From Caldilineaceae bacterium (GTDB lineage: Bacteria; Chloroflexota; Anaerolineae; Caldilineales; Caldilineaceae): a DNA stretch of 64,000 nt. The stretch lies in the NCBI GenBank assembly GCA_022824025.1, contig JAJEBF010000029.1:1-64000 (forward strand), in the 5' to 3' direction. The notes below the pieces were generated by a model, which made no database searches, was not told the DNA's origin, and worked only from the letters and a program-made list of their open reading frames with translations. Positions 16,942 through 25,342 of the stretch are shown here, in pieces. How positions within the stretch are numbered: position 1 is the first letter of the stretch; the number at the start of each line of letters is the position of its first letter. The position numbers and the translations under genes were made by a program.

Positions 16942-18152
16942 GTGACATAAGAATGCTTGCAGAGATCTATAACCGGCAAGGAGTAGTCAAAGCTAAACAG
17001 GACCTTCATCAAGAAGCGCTAACTGACTTCAGTAAGGCGATAAGTATTGATCCTCGCCTGGCCGCTGCGATCAACAACCGTGGCGCTTCCAAACTTGCTC
17101 TTAAACTTCGCGATGAAGCAATTGCTGACTTCAATGAGGCTTTAAAGATCAACCCCGACAGTTTTGACAGTTACAACAATAGAGGAAGTGCAAAGTCGCA
17201 ACTTGGAGATTTCCAGGAAGCGATTGCGGATTTCGACAAGGCTATCGAATTAAAGCCTGATTTTGCTGCTGCTTACTTTAACCGAGGAATCGTGAAGGCT
17301 AGGCTTAACAAATATAAAGAGGCTATTGCGGACTACGATCAGTCGACCAGGATCGATCAAGGATATGTCGAGGCCTATAACGCGCGTGGGAATGCTAAAT
17401 CGAAGTTAGGCCTCTTCGCAGAAGCGATTGACGATTACGAGACAGTCATCCAAAATGATCCCGAACGTGCCGAAGCCTATTACAGCAGAGGGCTGGCATA
17501 TGCCGAATTGGGCCGGTACAAACAGGCAATTCAAGATTATGACGCCGCTCTAAGTTTGAAGCCAGATTATGCTGAAGCCTTTAATGATCGGGGAAACGCC
17601 AAAACAGGGCTGGGTCTTCATCAGGAGGCGATTGATGATTTCAATGTTTCAATACACCTCAAGCCCCAATATGCAATCGCTTACAACAATCGCGGAACTG
17701 CCTACGCCGCGCTTGACCAGCACGAAAAAGCAATCGCCGATTATGACGAGGCCATTCGTATTGATTCGAGCTACCCGGAAGTCCACTACAACCGAGGTCA
17801 ATCGGAAGCCGCACTCGGCAAATATAGTGAAGCGATTTCCTCATGGAGTAAAGCAATAGGGATCAATTCAAATGACCCCGTCGCCTACTACAATCGAGGA
17901 CTCGCTAGGGCACTTTCCAGTCAGTTTGATAAAGCAATTGCAGATTTCCTTCATGCAATTGAATTGAATCCAGATTATCTCGAAGCCTACGTCCATCTGG
18001 GATTGGTTCGGAAAACAGTTGGCAAGACTCAACTGGCAAAGGAAGGCCTCCGGCGAGCCCAGGATCTGGCACGAAAGCAGGGCCACATGGAAGCTCTGCA
18101 ATTTGTAGCCCAGGCTTTGGCAGATATGGATTCCAACGGGGCCTCCCCGTAA
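16938..18152 (+). CDS. tetratricopeptide-repeat protein
   Basis: A 404-aa protein made of about eleven consecutive 34-residue TPR units (pattern AYNNRGxAKxxLGxxxEAIADYDxAIxLxPD). It has no signal peptide, membrane helix or enzymatic domain. TPR arrays bind peptides or partner proteins. The four-base overlap with the FRG gene means they are coupled, so this is probably a scaffold or sensor partner of the FRG protein. It shares the AT-rich composition. Confidence 0.85.
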   Translation: MSDIRMLAEIYNRQGVVKAKQDLHQEALTDFSKAISIDPRLAAAINNRGASKLALKLRDEAIADFNEALKINPDSFDSYNNRGSAKSQLGDFQEAIADFDKAIELKPDFAAAYFNRGIVKARLNKYKEAIADYDQSTRIDQGYVEAYNARGNAKSKLGLFAEAIDDYETVIQNDPERAEAYYSRGLAYAELGRYKQAIQDYDAALSLKPDYAEAFNDRGNAKTGLGLHQEAIDDFNVSIHLKPQYAIAYNNRGTAYAALDQHEKAIADYDEAIRIDSSYPEVHYNRGQSEAALGKYSEAISSWSKAIGINSNDPVAYYNRGLARALSSQFDKAIADFLHAIELNPDYLEAYVHLGLVRKTVGKTQLAKEGLRRAQDLARKQGHMEALQFVAQALADMDSNGASP

Positions 18153-18392
18153 CGGAGAAGTGGGGTCATTTCGCAGTCAGAATATGCGTATTGAGCCGCC
18201 GCAATGATGCGTCATTGACGTATCTGGTTAGCCCCATTGCCTGGAAAACGAAATGGGGAGAAATGTGCAACCAAACGGGCAAGGGAGGCCGCGGCGTATG
18301 CTTGCGTTTTGGCCCCAGATATGTTTCTCCAAAAGCTTGGTGAGTTGAACCACAATGTATCTTAGTTCGTGGTTCAGTTTGTGGGGTCACGT

Positions 18393-20780
18393 CTAACCCC
18401 CAAACTCCCCCCGCCCCGCCCCGATCACCCGCGCAACCAGCCCGCCCGCCTGCATCGGACCCGTCAAATCCTCGTTCTGCAGCGCCGCCGGCGCCGCCCA
18501 CAGCATCATATTCTGATAATAGTCCGCCCCGAACGCACGCTGGCCCGTGTCCGCGTCGCCGCGCACCGTATTGGGCGCGTCCCACGTATAGCCCCAGCGG
18601 CAGCTGATATTGTCCAGGCAGCGCCGCAGGAGATCGCGGCCAAATTCCTGCTGCCCGTTATACATGTAGGTCATCGCCAGCATGTACAGCTCCGGCGGGA
18701 AATAGCTGAAGGTGCCGTAGCCGCCCACCTTGGCCGGCGCGCCCTCCGCGGTGGCGTAGTTGACCGCGCCCGACTGGCTCAGCGCGCAGTTGTTCTCCGC
18801 CACCGTCTGCAGCGTCCGCTCCACCCGCTCCGGCGGAAACGCGCCCGCGACCCCATGCCAGTCGGTCACCCACTGCCCGTCCAGCTGGTAACCGAAGATC
18901 AGGTCGGACTTCTGGCCCGTCTCCGGCTCGTTGAAGTTCAGATAGTAGCCGTCCGTCCACAGATGCTCCTCCAGCGCGGCCGCGCCGGCCTCCAGCCAGG
19001 CGTCGCAGCGCGTCCGGTACGCCTCGTCCCCCATCGCCTCGGCCATGCGCCGCATGATCTGAACCTGCGCCATGCGCACGCCGCCGGCATGGGTCACGTA
19101 ACCCTTCCAGCCCGGTTCCGGCGCCTCGAACCACTCGGTGTCTCCCAGCCCGTGCGAATCGGTGCCCGGCGCCGGCATCGCCATCACCTGCGCCAGCCCA
19201 TATTCCGGACGCAGATTCATCGAGAAGTCGTTGCAGCGCTTGAGCGAATCCCAGAACTCGGCCAGCGCCGCGTCATCGCCCGATGCCTGCCAGTAGCGGT
19301 CGACCATGATGACGTAGCAGGCCCCGTTCAGCACCGTCTGGTAGCCCACGTCCGGCGCGCTCAGGCCGTAGCCGGGCCGGTTCGCCTCATCCGTCGCGGT
19401 GATGCCGCCGAAGATCCAAGGCGGCCGCCCGTCCGGGAACTGGTACGCCTTGTAGCCCCGCAGCGTCGAAAGCGCGGCCTCGGGGAAGAAGTAGACCAGG
19501 GGGATGTTGCCGTAGAAGCTGCACGGCAGGCACTCGATCTGCGGGCAGCCGCGCGGGCACTCGTTCAGCCCGAACAGCCCGTCCTCTTCCCCGCACCACG
19601 CCCCGATCGGAGGCCGCGCCTGGCCCCAGATGCTGCACTCCGGGATCAGATGCAGATTGTTGATCAGCGCGTCGGCCAGCCAGCCCGGCAGCTCCTCCGC
19701 GCCGTACAGCGCCTCCTGCCACGCGATCACCCGCTGCAGCAGCCGCTCGTGGTTGCCGGCCAGAAACCGGGCCGTGGACAGCGCGTCCGGATAGTGGCGC
19801 GCGTACATATGCGTAAAGAGTTCAGTATCCTCGTGCGCGGGCGCGCCGCCGGCGCGCCAGTGCGGCGCATGCCAGGCCAGCACCACGCGCACAGTCCGGC
19901 TCGCGCCCGCGGCCAAGTCAAACGGGATCGCCAGCGACGCGCCGCTGTCTTGCCCAGAGGGCGCTGGCAGTTCATCGGCGATGCGGCGCCACGCCTCCCT
20001 GTCCGCATTGAGCGCGCCGCCGTCCGCCGCCGATCCGTCTCCGTCTACCACGGCCAGCGCATAGGCCATCTCCCAGGCATCGCCCTGCCGCCCGCTCTCC
20101 ACCAGCACCCCCTGAAGCGGTCCTGTCAACGATCGCCGCCGCACCCCTTCCTGCGGCCCGAAGCCAGGGAAGTTGAAGGCCAGCGCACCGTTCTGCGCAA
20201 CGTCTTCCGGGTTGCGCAGGTGGATCTCGAACACCGCGCCCGGCGCCATCGAGACCTCCGTGTCCCCGGGTATGAACGGCGACCAGGCCCGCACGCCCAC
20301 CTTGACCGGCGCCGCGCAGTTGAACTCCATATCCAGAATGGGATAATGGCCCCAGTAGTCGATCGAGTCGGCGATCGCCGCGCCGGCAAGGCCGATCTCG
20401 TCATAAAGCGGCGCGTAGTCGGTCGGCGGGAAGGTCACCGCGCTCTGGCTCGGCTGCGGCGTGTCCCGCTTGCCCAGCGTGTCCGACACCAATATCCACG
20501 CGCCCTCCTCGCCGTCCTCGCCCCGGCAGGCCAGCCCCAGCATCGGCACATTCAGAAGCGCCCGCGGCTCGACCAGGTGGTTGAAGATCGTGCTATAGCC
20601 GAACATGCCGTTCGGTTCCACATCGATGCAGCCGGTATCCAGCCCGCCCAGGGGCATGCCGCACGTGGGCCGCGGCTCCCCGCGGTAGACAATGCCGGTG
20701 ACGGGCTCCCTGTAGCCGGCAGCCTCGAAGGTACGCCAGCTGGCATGGAGCAGGTGGGCGGGAAAAAGTCGGTCACTCAT
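18393..20780 (-). CDS. GH116-like beta-glucosidase/glucosylceramidase
   Basis: A 795-aa protein matching the bacterial non-lysosomal glucosylceramidase (GH116) family. The N-terminal part has GMPLGGLDTGCIDVEPNG and YWGHYPILDMEFN, then VGVRAWSPFIPGD; the C-terminal (alpha/alpha)6 part has CPQIECLPCSFYGNIPL and later SDLIFGYQLDGQW. The Glu near residue 415 (QIECLP) fits the nucleophile position. At the usual acid/base block (ADQLAGQW in characterised members) the Asp appears to be Tyr (GYQLDGQW, about residue 630). There is no signal peptide, so it is probably cytoplasmic. An IclR regulator lies upstream on the same strand. Confidence 0.75.
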   Translation of the reverse strand: MSDRLFPAHLLHASWRTFEAAGYREPVTGIVYRGEPRPTCGMPLGGLDTGCIDVEPNGMFGYSTIFNHLVEPRALLNVPMLGLACRGEDGEEGAWILVSDTLGKRDTPQPSQSAVTFPPTDYAPLYDEIGLAGAAIADSIDYWGHYPILDMEFNCAAPVKVGVRAWSPFIPGDTEVSMAPGAVFEIHLRNPEDVAQNGALAFNFPGFGPQEGVRRRSLTGPLQGVLVESGRQGDAWEMAYALAVVDGDGSAADGGALNADREAWRRIADELPAPSGQDSGASLAIPFDLAAGASRTVRVVLAWHAPHWRAGGAPAHEDTELFTHMYARHYPDALSTARFLAGNHERLLQRVIAWQEALYGAEELPGWLADALINNLHLIPECSIWGQARPPIGAWCGEEDGLFGLNECPRGCPQIECLPCSFYGNIPLVYFFPEAALSTLRGYKAYQFPDGRPPWIFGGITATDEANRPGYGLSAPDVGYQTVLNGACYVIMVDRYWQASGDDAALAEFWDSLKRCNDFSMNLRPEYGLAQVMAMPAPGTDSHGLGDTEWFEAPEPGWKGYVTHAGGVRMAQVQIMRRMAEAMGDEAYRTRCDAWLEAGAAALEEHLWTDGYYLNFNEPETGQKSDLIFGYQLDGQWVTDWHGVAGAFPPERVERTLQTVAENNCALSQSGAVNYATAEGAPAKVGGYGTFSYFPPELYMLAMTYMYNGQQEFGRDLLRRCLDNISCRWGYTWDAPNTVRGDADTGQRAFGADYYQNMMLWAAPAALQNEDLTGPMQAGGLVARVIGAGRGEFGG

Positions 20781-20953
20781 CGTGCTCTCCTCTGCGTTTT
20801 GGGCTGCCGTCTATCCGCGAAAGTAACGACCAAACCATCTTTCCCGACCAGCCCGTCACTTTGGCCGCTGCGCAGACCTTGGGCGACACAACGGGCTGTC
20901 GGTAGCCGCCGTTCGTTGCGACGGCTTCTCTGCGATGGCGGCGAACTGTCGGA

Positions 20954-21062
20954 CCGGCGTGGTTTTGCGGGGGGCGTTGCGGGACCCATCCCCCCGCACA
21001 AGGGAGGCCGCTTGCGGCCGACCGCCCAAAAGCGGGCCATGGGGAAAGAGGGGAGCGAAGAG
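20954..21062 (-). repeat. dispersed hairpin (REP-like) element, copy B
   Basis: The inverted counterpart of the element at 15641, in the gene-free stretch 20781-21135. On the minus strand it reads CTCTTTCCCCA ... TTTTGGGCGGTCGG, then a hairpin GGCCG-CAAG-CGGCC, CTCCCTTGTGCGGGGGGAT and CGCAACGC. In both places it sits downstream of a gene in that gene's direction (PhyH copy 2; IclR). Nothing else is seen in 20781-21135. Confidence 0.65.
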
Positions 21063-21135
21063 GGGAATCCCATTCGCTTGTCCGATGCGGGTTCGGGAAA
21101 TGGCGATGGCTGAGTCGCTGCCTGGCAAATGTGAA

Positions 21136-21918
21136 TCAGGGTTCAGCACCCGGCGCGCCCAGTTCGGCGGACAGTTGCGCGGCCACCTGCATGACGTTTT
21201 GGGCGAAATGGGGCAGCCGCTCATGCGTGATGCGTGTGGTCGGCCCGGAGATGCCCAGGGCCGCGATCACCTGTGCGCGATGATCATGGAGCGGCGCCGC
21301 GATGCAACGCACACCGGCGAAGGTCTCCTCATCGTCGACCGCATACCCCTCGACGCGCACCCTTTCCAGGTGGCGCTTCAGGCGCGATGGCTCGGTGATC
21401 GTCTTGGCCGTGTAGGAGGTCAGCGCGGCGCTCGCCACCCACTCCGCGGTGACCGCATCCGGCTGCGCTGCCAGCAACGCCTTGCCCAGCGCCGAACAGT
21501 GCAGCGGCCGGCTCGTGCCCAGCGCGAAATTCACGCTCAGCGCGGCCTGCCCCGGCTTGTGCGCGATGTAGATTACATTATTGGCCTGCCGCACGCCCAG
21601 ATTGGCGGTCTCGCCGCTCTGGTCCCGCAGCCTTGTGAGAAAGTCCCCGGCGACGTCCGACCAGTCCAGCAACGTCGCGACCTTACCGTAGAGTTGGAAA
21701 AACTTGGCCGGGTTGGAGGTGAACTCGCGCGTGCGTTCATCCTGCAGCAGATAGCCCTTTGCCATCAACGTATACAGCAATCGATAGGCCGTGCTACGGT
21801 CGATGCCGAGCGCCTCCGCCACGTGGGATGGGCGGACATTGCCGTCCAGCGCCATCTCCAGCGCCGCCAGCCCCCGCTCGAGCGATTGCACCAGCTGCTG
21901 CCCCCGTCTGGGCGGCAT
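21136..21918 (-). CDS. IclR-family transcriptional regulator
   Basis: A 260-aa protein. The N-terminal winged helix-turn-helix (SLERGLAALEMAL, then VAEALGIDRSTAYRLLYTLMAKGYL) is followed by the IclR ligand-binding domain (ARP-like core LGTSRPLHCSALGKALLA, GVRCIAAPLHDHRAQVIAALGISGP). It is transcribed toward the GH116 gene 355 bp downstream and may control it and its sugar substrate uptake. Upstream, TATACCATATACGCTATA near 21963-21980 is partly symmetric and may be its operator. Confidence 0.9.
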   Translation of the reverse strand: MPPRRGQQLVQSLERGLAALEMALDGNVRPSHVAEALGIDRSTAYRLLYTLMAKGYLLQDERTREFTSNPAKFFQLYGKVATLLDWSDVAGDFLTRLRDQSGETANLGVRQANNVIYIAHKPGQAALSVNFALGTSRPLHCSALGKALLAAQPDAVTAEWVASAALTSYTAKTITEPSRLKRHLERVRVEGYAVDDEETFAGVRCIAAPLHDHRAQVIAALGISGPTTRITHERLPHFAQNVMQVAAQLSAELGAPGAEP

Positions 21919-22161
21919 GACTCCCCCTCGTGTTGCGTAATTCGCACATGCAGCGTATCTTTTATACCATATACGCTATACTGTCAATCGTAAAATCGGG
22001 GCAGAGAGGATTCGCCGAGTGCGCGCCTGCCGGGTCTGGCATGAGGATGCGGCGCAATGGGCTTTGCGGGTGATTCGGCGAGCAATCCTCGAGGACGAAC
22101 GGGGATATTGGTCAAGGGTAACTGGGGCTATCGACGGAAACGAGCTCCGGGCAATAGATGG

Positions 22162-22518
22162 CTAGCCGCACCGCGGCGACTGCTTCTGAGTGCCTTCATC
22201 CTCCTCCAGATCGGCGAAATTCGTGATCGTTACCTCGCCTTCGGGAAAGTCAGCAACGATCTTCAGTCTGCCCCCAACAGCCTCAATGTAAGAACGGAGA
22301 CTGGAGATGTACACGTCTGCCCGCTGCTCCAGCTTGGAGATCGCGGGTTGGTTCACCTTCAGCATCTGCGCCAACTCCTGCTGGGTCAGCGCTCGCGCCC
22401 GGCGCAACTCGTGCAAGGGCATCTCCGCCAGCAACTCCTTCTTTGTCTCGTCGATGCGGCGGCGGCGCTCCGGCGAAAATCCCTTGGTCAACTCGCTGAA
22501 CGGATGGCGTCCACTCAT
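22162..22518 (-). CDS. HigA-type XRE antitoxin
   Basis: A 118-aa protein with an XRE helix-turn-helix at about residues 38-90 (LRRARALTQQELAQMLKVNQPAISKLEQR) and the HigA-like tail YIEAVGGRLKIVADFPEGEV. It overlaps by four bases the toxin reading frame upstream, which carries an in-frame amber stop. It presumably represses the operon through the inverted repeat at 22882-22911. Confidence 0.85.
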   Translation of the reverse strand: MSGRHPFSELTKGFSPERRRRIDETKKELLAEMPLHELRRARALTQQELAQMLKVNQPAISKLEQRADVYISSLRSYIEAVGGRLKIVADFPEGEVTITNFADLEEDEGTQKQSPRCG

Positions 22519-22877
22519 TCGATTAACCCCTCCCTTTTCAGTTCTTCCAGATGCTGGTCGTACAGGGCGTCAGCGATAGGCACGTACTCTTCGTAGAACC
22601 GGTCGTTTCCGCTCTTGTCTCCGCCGATAAGCAGGATGGATGTTCGCCTGGGGTCGAAGGCATAAAAGACCCGCAAGGGCATGCCATGGCTCTGCGTTCG
22701 AAGCTCGCGCATAACCCCGTGACGTGAGCTTCTGACGTCCGAGGAGTAGGGATACGGCAACCCAGGGCCATACGCCATCAGCAGTTGGCCCCTGGCGGAC
22801 ACAGCGTCCCGCTGACTCTCCGAAAGCGTTTGCCACCACTGCTCAAACTCATCCGTCTACTCGGCCTCCCAAGGCAT
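22515..22877 (-). pseudogene. RelE/HigB (Gp49-like) toxin with amber stop
   Basis: From the ATG at 22877 the frame reads MPWEAE, then TAG (22859-22857), then TDEFEQWWQTLSESQRDAV and the rest of a Gp49-like HigB toxin (MPLRVFYAFDPRRTSILLIGGDK, then RFYEEYVP). The only change needed for an intact toxin is the amber codon at position 7. A GTG at 22802 could restart translation but would skip the first 25 residues. Either the toxin has been inactivated or an amber suppressor or sequencing error is involved. The downstream antitoxin is intact. Confidence 0.75.
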
Positions 22878-22881
22878 GAGT

Positions 22882-22911
22882 GCAATATATTCCAGATAAG
22901 GAATATACTGC
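22882..22911. promoter_or_regulatory. inverted-repeat operator of HigBA-like operon
   Basis: GCAATATATTCC and GGAATATACTGC are 12-base arms with one mismatch around a six-base spacer. It lies five bases upstream of the toxin ATG on the minus strand, where HigA repressors typically bind. Confidence 0.55.
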
Positions 22912-23273
22912 AAGTGAAACGCAGACCCAGCGTCGCCGGGATTGGTCCAGCTAGTTCGCGACTCTGTCGACCAAACGTGTTTTCCGAATACGAAGGATGC
23001 GAAGATAACGCACCACTGTACGGCGGGAATAGAACAGACGCGTAAGGCAGTGTGGACCACCGCTGCGGAGATTCCGGCCCAGACAGCTATTTGACGGATC
23101 GTGGAGACTCAGCAGATCATGGATGCCAGGCATAATGCCCGATTCGGGCTACTGGGCCTGAGGCGACGCTACAAGCTACCCACACACCGCCCAAGCCCAT
23201 CCATTCCCGCATACCGGCATTTTACCGACAGCGAAGACGACGGCATCGTGTGTGAATGAGGAGGAACTGCGAC
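22912..23273. other. gene-free stretch before accessory island
   Basis: I see no intact gene here. The last 100 bases hold the first decayed Excalibur tail (listed separately); the remainder shows no recognisable feature. Confidence 0.4.
23160..23259 (+). pseudogene. Excalibur-domain tail 1 (orphan)
   Basis: The last 18 codons (23206-23259) read PAYRHFTDSEDDGIVCE then stop, the C-terminus of an Excalibur calcium-binding-like domain. Upstream homology to the intact gene at 24110 begins at GAGGCG but is frame-disrupted. It is followed after 14 bases by the MATV-A gene. No start or signal peptide is linked to it. Confidence 0.6.
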
Positions 23274-23567
23274 ATGGCAACGGTTGAGCTTCACTGGCAG
23301 AAGGTTTCTGCCGTTGGCGGAGACGAGATTCACCGATGTGAAGTCAAGGCCCGCAACGGCAAAGACGCGCTGGTCATGGAGGTGCATGGGGGGAAACTGA
23401 CGGGCGGCGTACACATCGTTACCGCCTACTACTGGTTCGAAAACAGCCAGCGGTCCATACCACTCCACCCCTTTCGGACATCCGGCACTCTCGATGACGC
23501 CAAGACGGCGCTGACGGAGTGGTATTTCGCCAACGCGCCGACGCTGCTGATGACGCTTGCCGGGTGA
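23274..23567 (+). CDS. unknown MATV-family protein A
   Basis: A 97-aa protein that I do not recognise. It starts MATVELHWQKV and has mid-segment HRCEVKARNGKDALVMEV, then TAYYWFENSQRSIPL and the end DDAKTALTEWYFANAPTLL. Two paralogues follow at 23717 and 24760. It is small, mixed alpha/beta, with no signal peptide. GGAGG stands about 11 bases upstream of the ATG. Each member comes directly after an Excalibur-encoding tail, suggesting that an ancestral Excalibur-protein/MATV gene pair was duplicated. Confidence 0.6.
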   Translation: MATVELHWQKVSAVGGDEIHRCEVKARNGKDALVMEVHGGKLTGGVHIVTAYYWFENSQRSIPLHPFRTSGTLDDAKTALTEWYFANAPTLLMTLAG

Positions 23568-23651
23568 GGGGGCTCCCGGCAACCTACCGACGAGGTCCGC
23601 CTCGCTCACAGCCGTGCCCGCCAGCGCTGCATCGCGCCGGCGCCAAGCCGG

Positions 23652-23702
23652 CATCCGGCGATTCAGTAAATGAGGGATGGGGACGGGGTTGTGTGTGAGT
23701 GA
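23652..23702 (+). pseudogene. Excalibur-domain tail 2 (orphan)
   Basis: It reads HPAIQ-stop-MRDGDGVVCE-stop, a decayed copy of HPAYQYMRDSDGDGMVCE. It lies 14 bases before the MATV-B start. Confidence 0.6.
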
Positions 23703-23716
23703 AAGGAGGTCACGAT

Positions 23717-24016
23717 ATGGCAACGGTTAGACTTGATTGGAACAAGCCTTCTACCAACGGCCGCGACTTTAGTCATCGCTGTGAAATCAAGGCCCGTAAA
23801 GGCGGAGGCACGCTGGTCATGGAGGTGCTTGAATGGGGCGGGATGAAGCCTAGAGCAGTCAGCGTTTCTGCCTACTACAGGCTAGAAGACGGCCCACGCC
23901 GCATACCGCTCTATGATGAAGATCAGGGGGTCCGCAATCTCGATGACGCGAAGGAGGCCCTGGCGCAGTGGTATCTCGCGAACGCGCCGACGTTGCTGGT
24001 CACGCTGGCCGGGTGA
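23717..24016 (+). CDS. unknown MATV-family protein B
   Basis: A 99-aa paralogue of the 23274 gene: MATVRLDWNKP, HRCEIKARKGGGTLVMEV, SAYYRLEDGPRRIPLYDE, DDAKEALAQWYLANAPTLL. A strong Shine-Dalgarno (AAAGGAGGTCACGAT) precedes the ATG. The function is not recognised. Conservation between copies A and B across the whole length shows it is a real coding family. Confidence 0.65.
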   Translation: MATVRLDWNKPSTNGRDFSHRCEIKARKGGGTLVMEVLEWGGMKPRAVSVSAYYRLEDGPRRIPLYDEDQGVRNLDDAKEALAQWYLANAPTLLVTLAG

Positions 24017-24072
24017 GGGAGAACCTGCAGCTAGTGTAATCTGAATATAACTGAATCCAGCTAGACAACTTG

Positions 24073-24108
24073 ATCAATGAGGATCTAAACATCAATGAGG
24101 ATCTTAAC
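24073..24108 (+). repeat. 18-bp direct repeat pair
   Basis: ATCAATGAGGATCTAAAC is followed at once by ATCAATGAGGATCTTAAC, just before the lipoprotein start. Each repeat carries an ATG and a GAGG ribosome site, so the duplication doubles the possible start signal. Confidence 0.7.
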
Positions 24109-24109
24109 A

Positions 24110-24745
24110 ATGAAACAACTCCTGCTTTTCGCCGCTTGCTTCGCGCTCTTCGCCCTTCTCGCCTGCGGTGGAGGAGACGAGCCATCATCTGAACAACCGC
24201 CCACGGCTACCGACAGGCCAGCGACTCCGACCGACACGCCGGTTTCCGTCGCCCCTACACCCACCGATACGCCGGTGCCCGTCCCTCATTTCACCGTCAA
24301 TAGCGCACAGGTCAATGTAAGAGCAGGACCAGGAACAGCATTTGCAATCGTCGGGACGGTGGAACAGGGCGATCGCTTCGACATCAGCGGCCGCAACGCC
24401 GCCGGTGACTGGCTGGAATTCTGCTGCGTGAACGGCCAGCGCGGCTGGCTTTACGCGCAGCTCCTGAACGTAAGCCAGGAGACGGCTTCGATTCCCCTGG
24501 CACAGGACATTCCATCCGCCCCTGCACCCACGGACACGCCCGTGCCGTCTCCCAACACGCCCGCCCCCGCCCCGCAACCGCCGCCGGCGCAAGGTGGCAA
24601 TGCACTTGACCTGTACGACGACAACAACAACGGCAGCATCACCTGCGCCGAGGCGCGCGCTCACGGCATCGCCCCGGTCCGGCGTGATCATCCCGCCTAC
24701 CAGTATATGGACGACCGCGATAACGACGGCATCGTGTGTGAGTGA
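24110..24745 (+). CDS. lipoprotein with SH3b and Excalibur domains
   Basis: About 211 aa. A lipoprotein signal (MKQLLLFAACFALFALLAC, lipobox Cys 19) leads into a Pro/Thr-rich linker. A bacterial SH3 domain follows (residues 60-120: VNVRAGPGTAFAIVGTVEQG, GDWLEFCCVNGQRGWLYAQLL). A second Pro-rich linker and a C-terminal Excalibur domain (residues 165-211: DNNNGSITCAEARAHGIAPV, DDRDNDGIVCE) complete it. It is anchored outside the membrane; SH3b domains often bind cell-wall peptides. MATV-C begins 14 bases after the stop. Confidence 0.85.
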   Translation: MKQLLLFAACFALFALLACGGGDEPSSEQPPTATDRPATPTDTPVSVAPTPTDTPVPVPHFTVNSAQVNVRAGPGTAFAIVGTVEQGDRFDISGRNAAGDWLEFCCVNGQRGWLYAQLLNVSQETASIPLAQDIPSAPAPTDTPVPSPNTPAPAPQPPPAQGGNALDLYDDNNNGSITCAEARAHGIAPVRRDHPAYQYMDDRDNDGIVCE

Positions 24746-24759
24746 GGGGGAACTGCGAT

Positions 24760-25039
24760 ATGGCAACGGTTAAACTTGGCTGGCGGAAACTTTCCGCCGA
24801 AGACGGCAGCGCGATTCGCCGCTGTGAAGTCGAGGCTCGCAACGGTGGAGCCGCACGAGACGAAGCGCAGGGGAAGCAAAGGAAGCACCGTTACCGCCTA
24901 CTACTGGTTAGAGGACAACCAGCGCAGCATAACGCTCTATGACGATGAGGGATTTGGCAGTCTCAGTGAGGCGAGGGGGGCGCTGACACAGTGTTATCTC
25001 AAAAACGCGCCGACGTTACTGGTGAGGCTGGCCGAGTGA
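24760..25039 (+). pseudogene. MATV-family gene C, frameshifted
   Basis: It starts MATVKLGWRKLSAEDGSAI like its paralogues, but after about 30 codons (near 24850) the homology moves to another frame, continuing TVTAYYWLEDNQRSITLYDD to APTLLVRLAE. A short deletion around the frameshift removed part of the ALVMEV segment. It is therefore probably non-functional unless it is a sequencing error. Confidence 0.7.
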
Positions 25040-25248
25040 GGGTGGCCCCCGGCAACCGGCCCACGAGGTCTGTCTACGCTCCTCCTCGCCCATAGCCGTG
25101 CCCACCGACGCTGCTGCTCCATTTCTTGCTGCTAAAAGCGGGATAGACGGGGGACGGGCCCGGAGCCACCGGTGCATGCTGGAAAGCAGCGGCCAAAGGT
25201 TGCCAAGCTGGTAGTCTGACAGGTTGCTCAGTTTATTAGCGGCTAGCT

Positions 25249-25332
25249 TTACTCACACACCATCCCATCCCCGTCCGAGTCCCGCATATACTGATACGCC
25301 GGATGCTCGCTGCGCACGGGCGCAATGCCGTG
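25249..25332 (-). pseudogene. Excalibur-domain tail 4 (orphan)
   Basis: On the minus strand it reads HGIAPVRSEHPAYQY, then MRDSDGDGMVCE and stop. It lies eleven bases beyond the stop of the 25343 gene, within the direct repeat, and is convergent with MATV-C. Nothing else is seen in 25040-25248. Confidence 0.7.
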
Positions 25333-25342
25333 CCGCCGCGTT

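Noticed and set aside
16938..18152. Tandem DNA repeats or CRISPR-like array
   Set aside because: The periodicity is about 102 bases and comes from TPR codons; there are no constant repeats with unique spacers. No CRISPR array was seen anywhere.
18369..21113. A 914-codon open frame on the plus strand opposite the GH116 gene
   Set aside because: It is Arg/His/Pro-rich with no domain resemblance and lies antisense to a gene with clear family blocks; it is a by-product of high GC at third codon positions.
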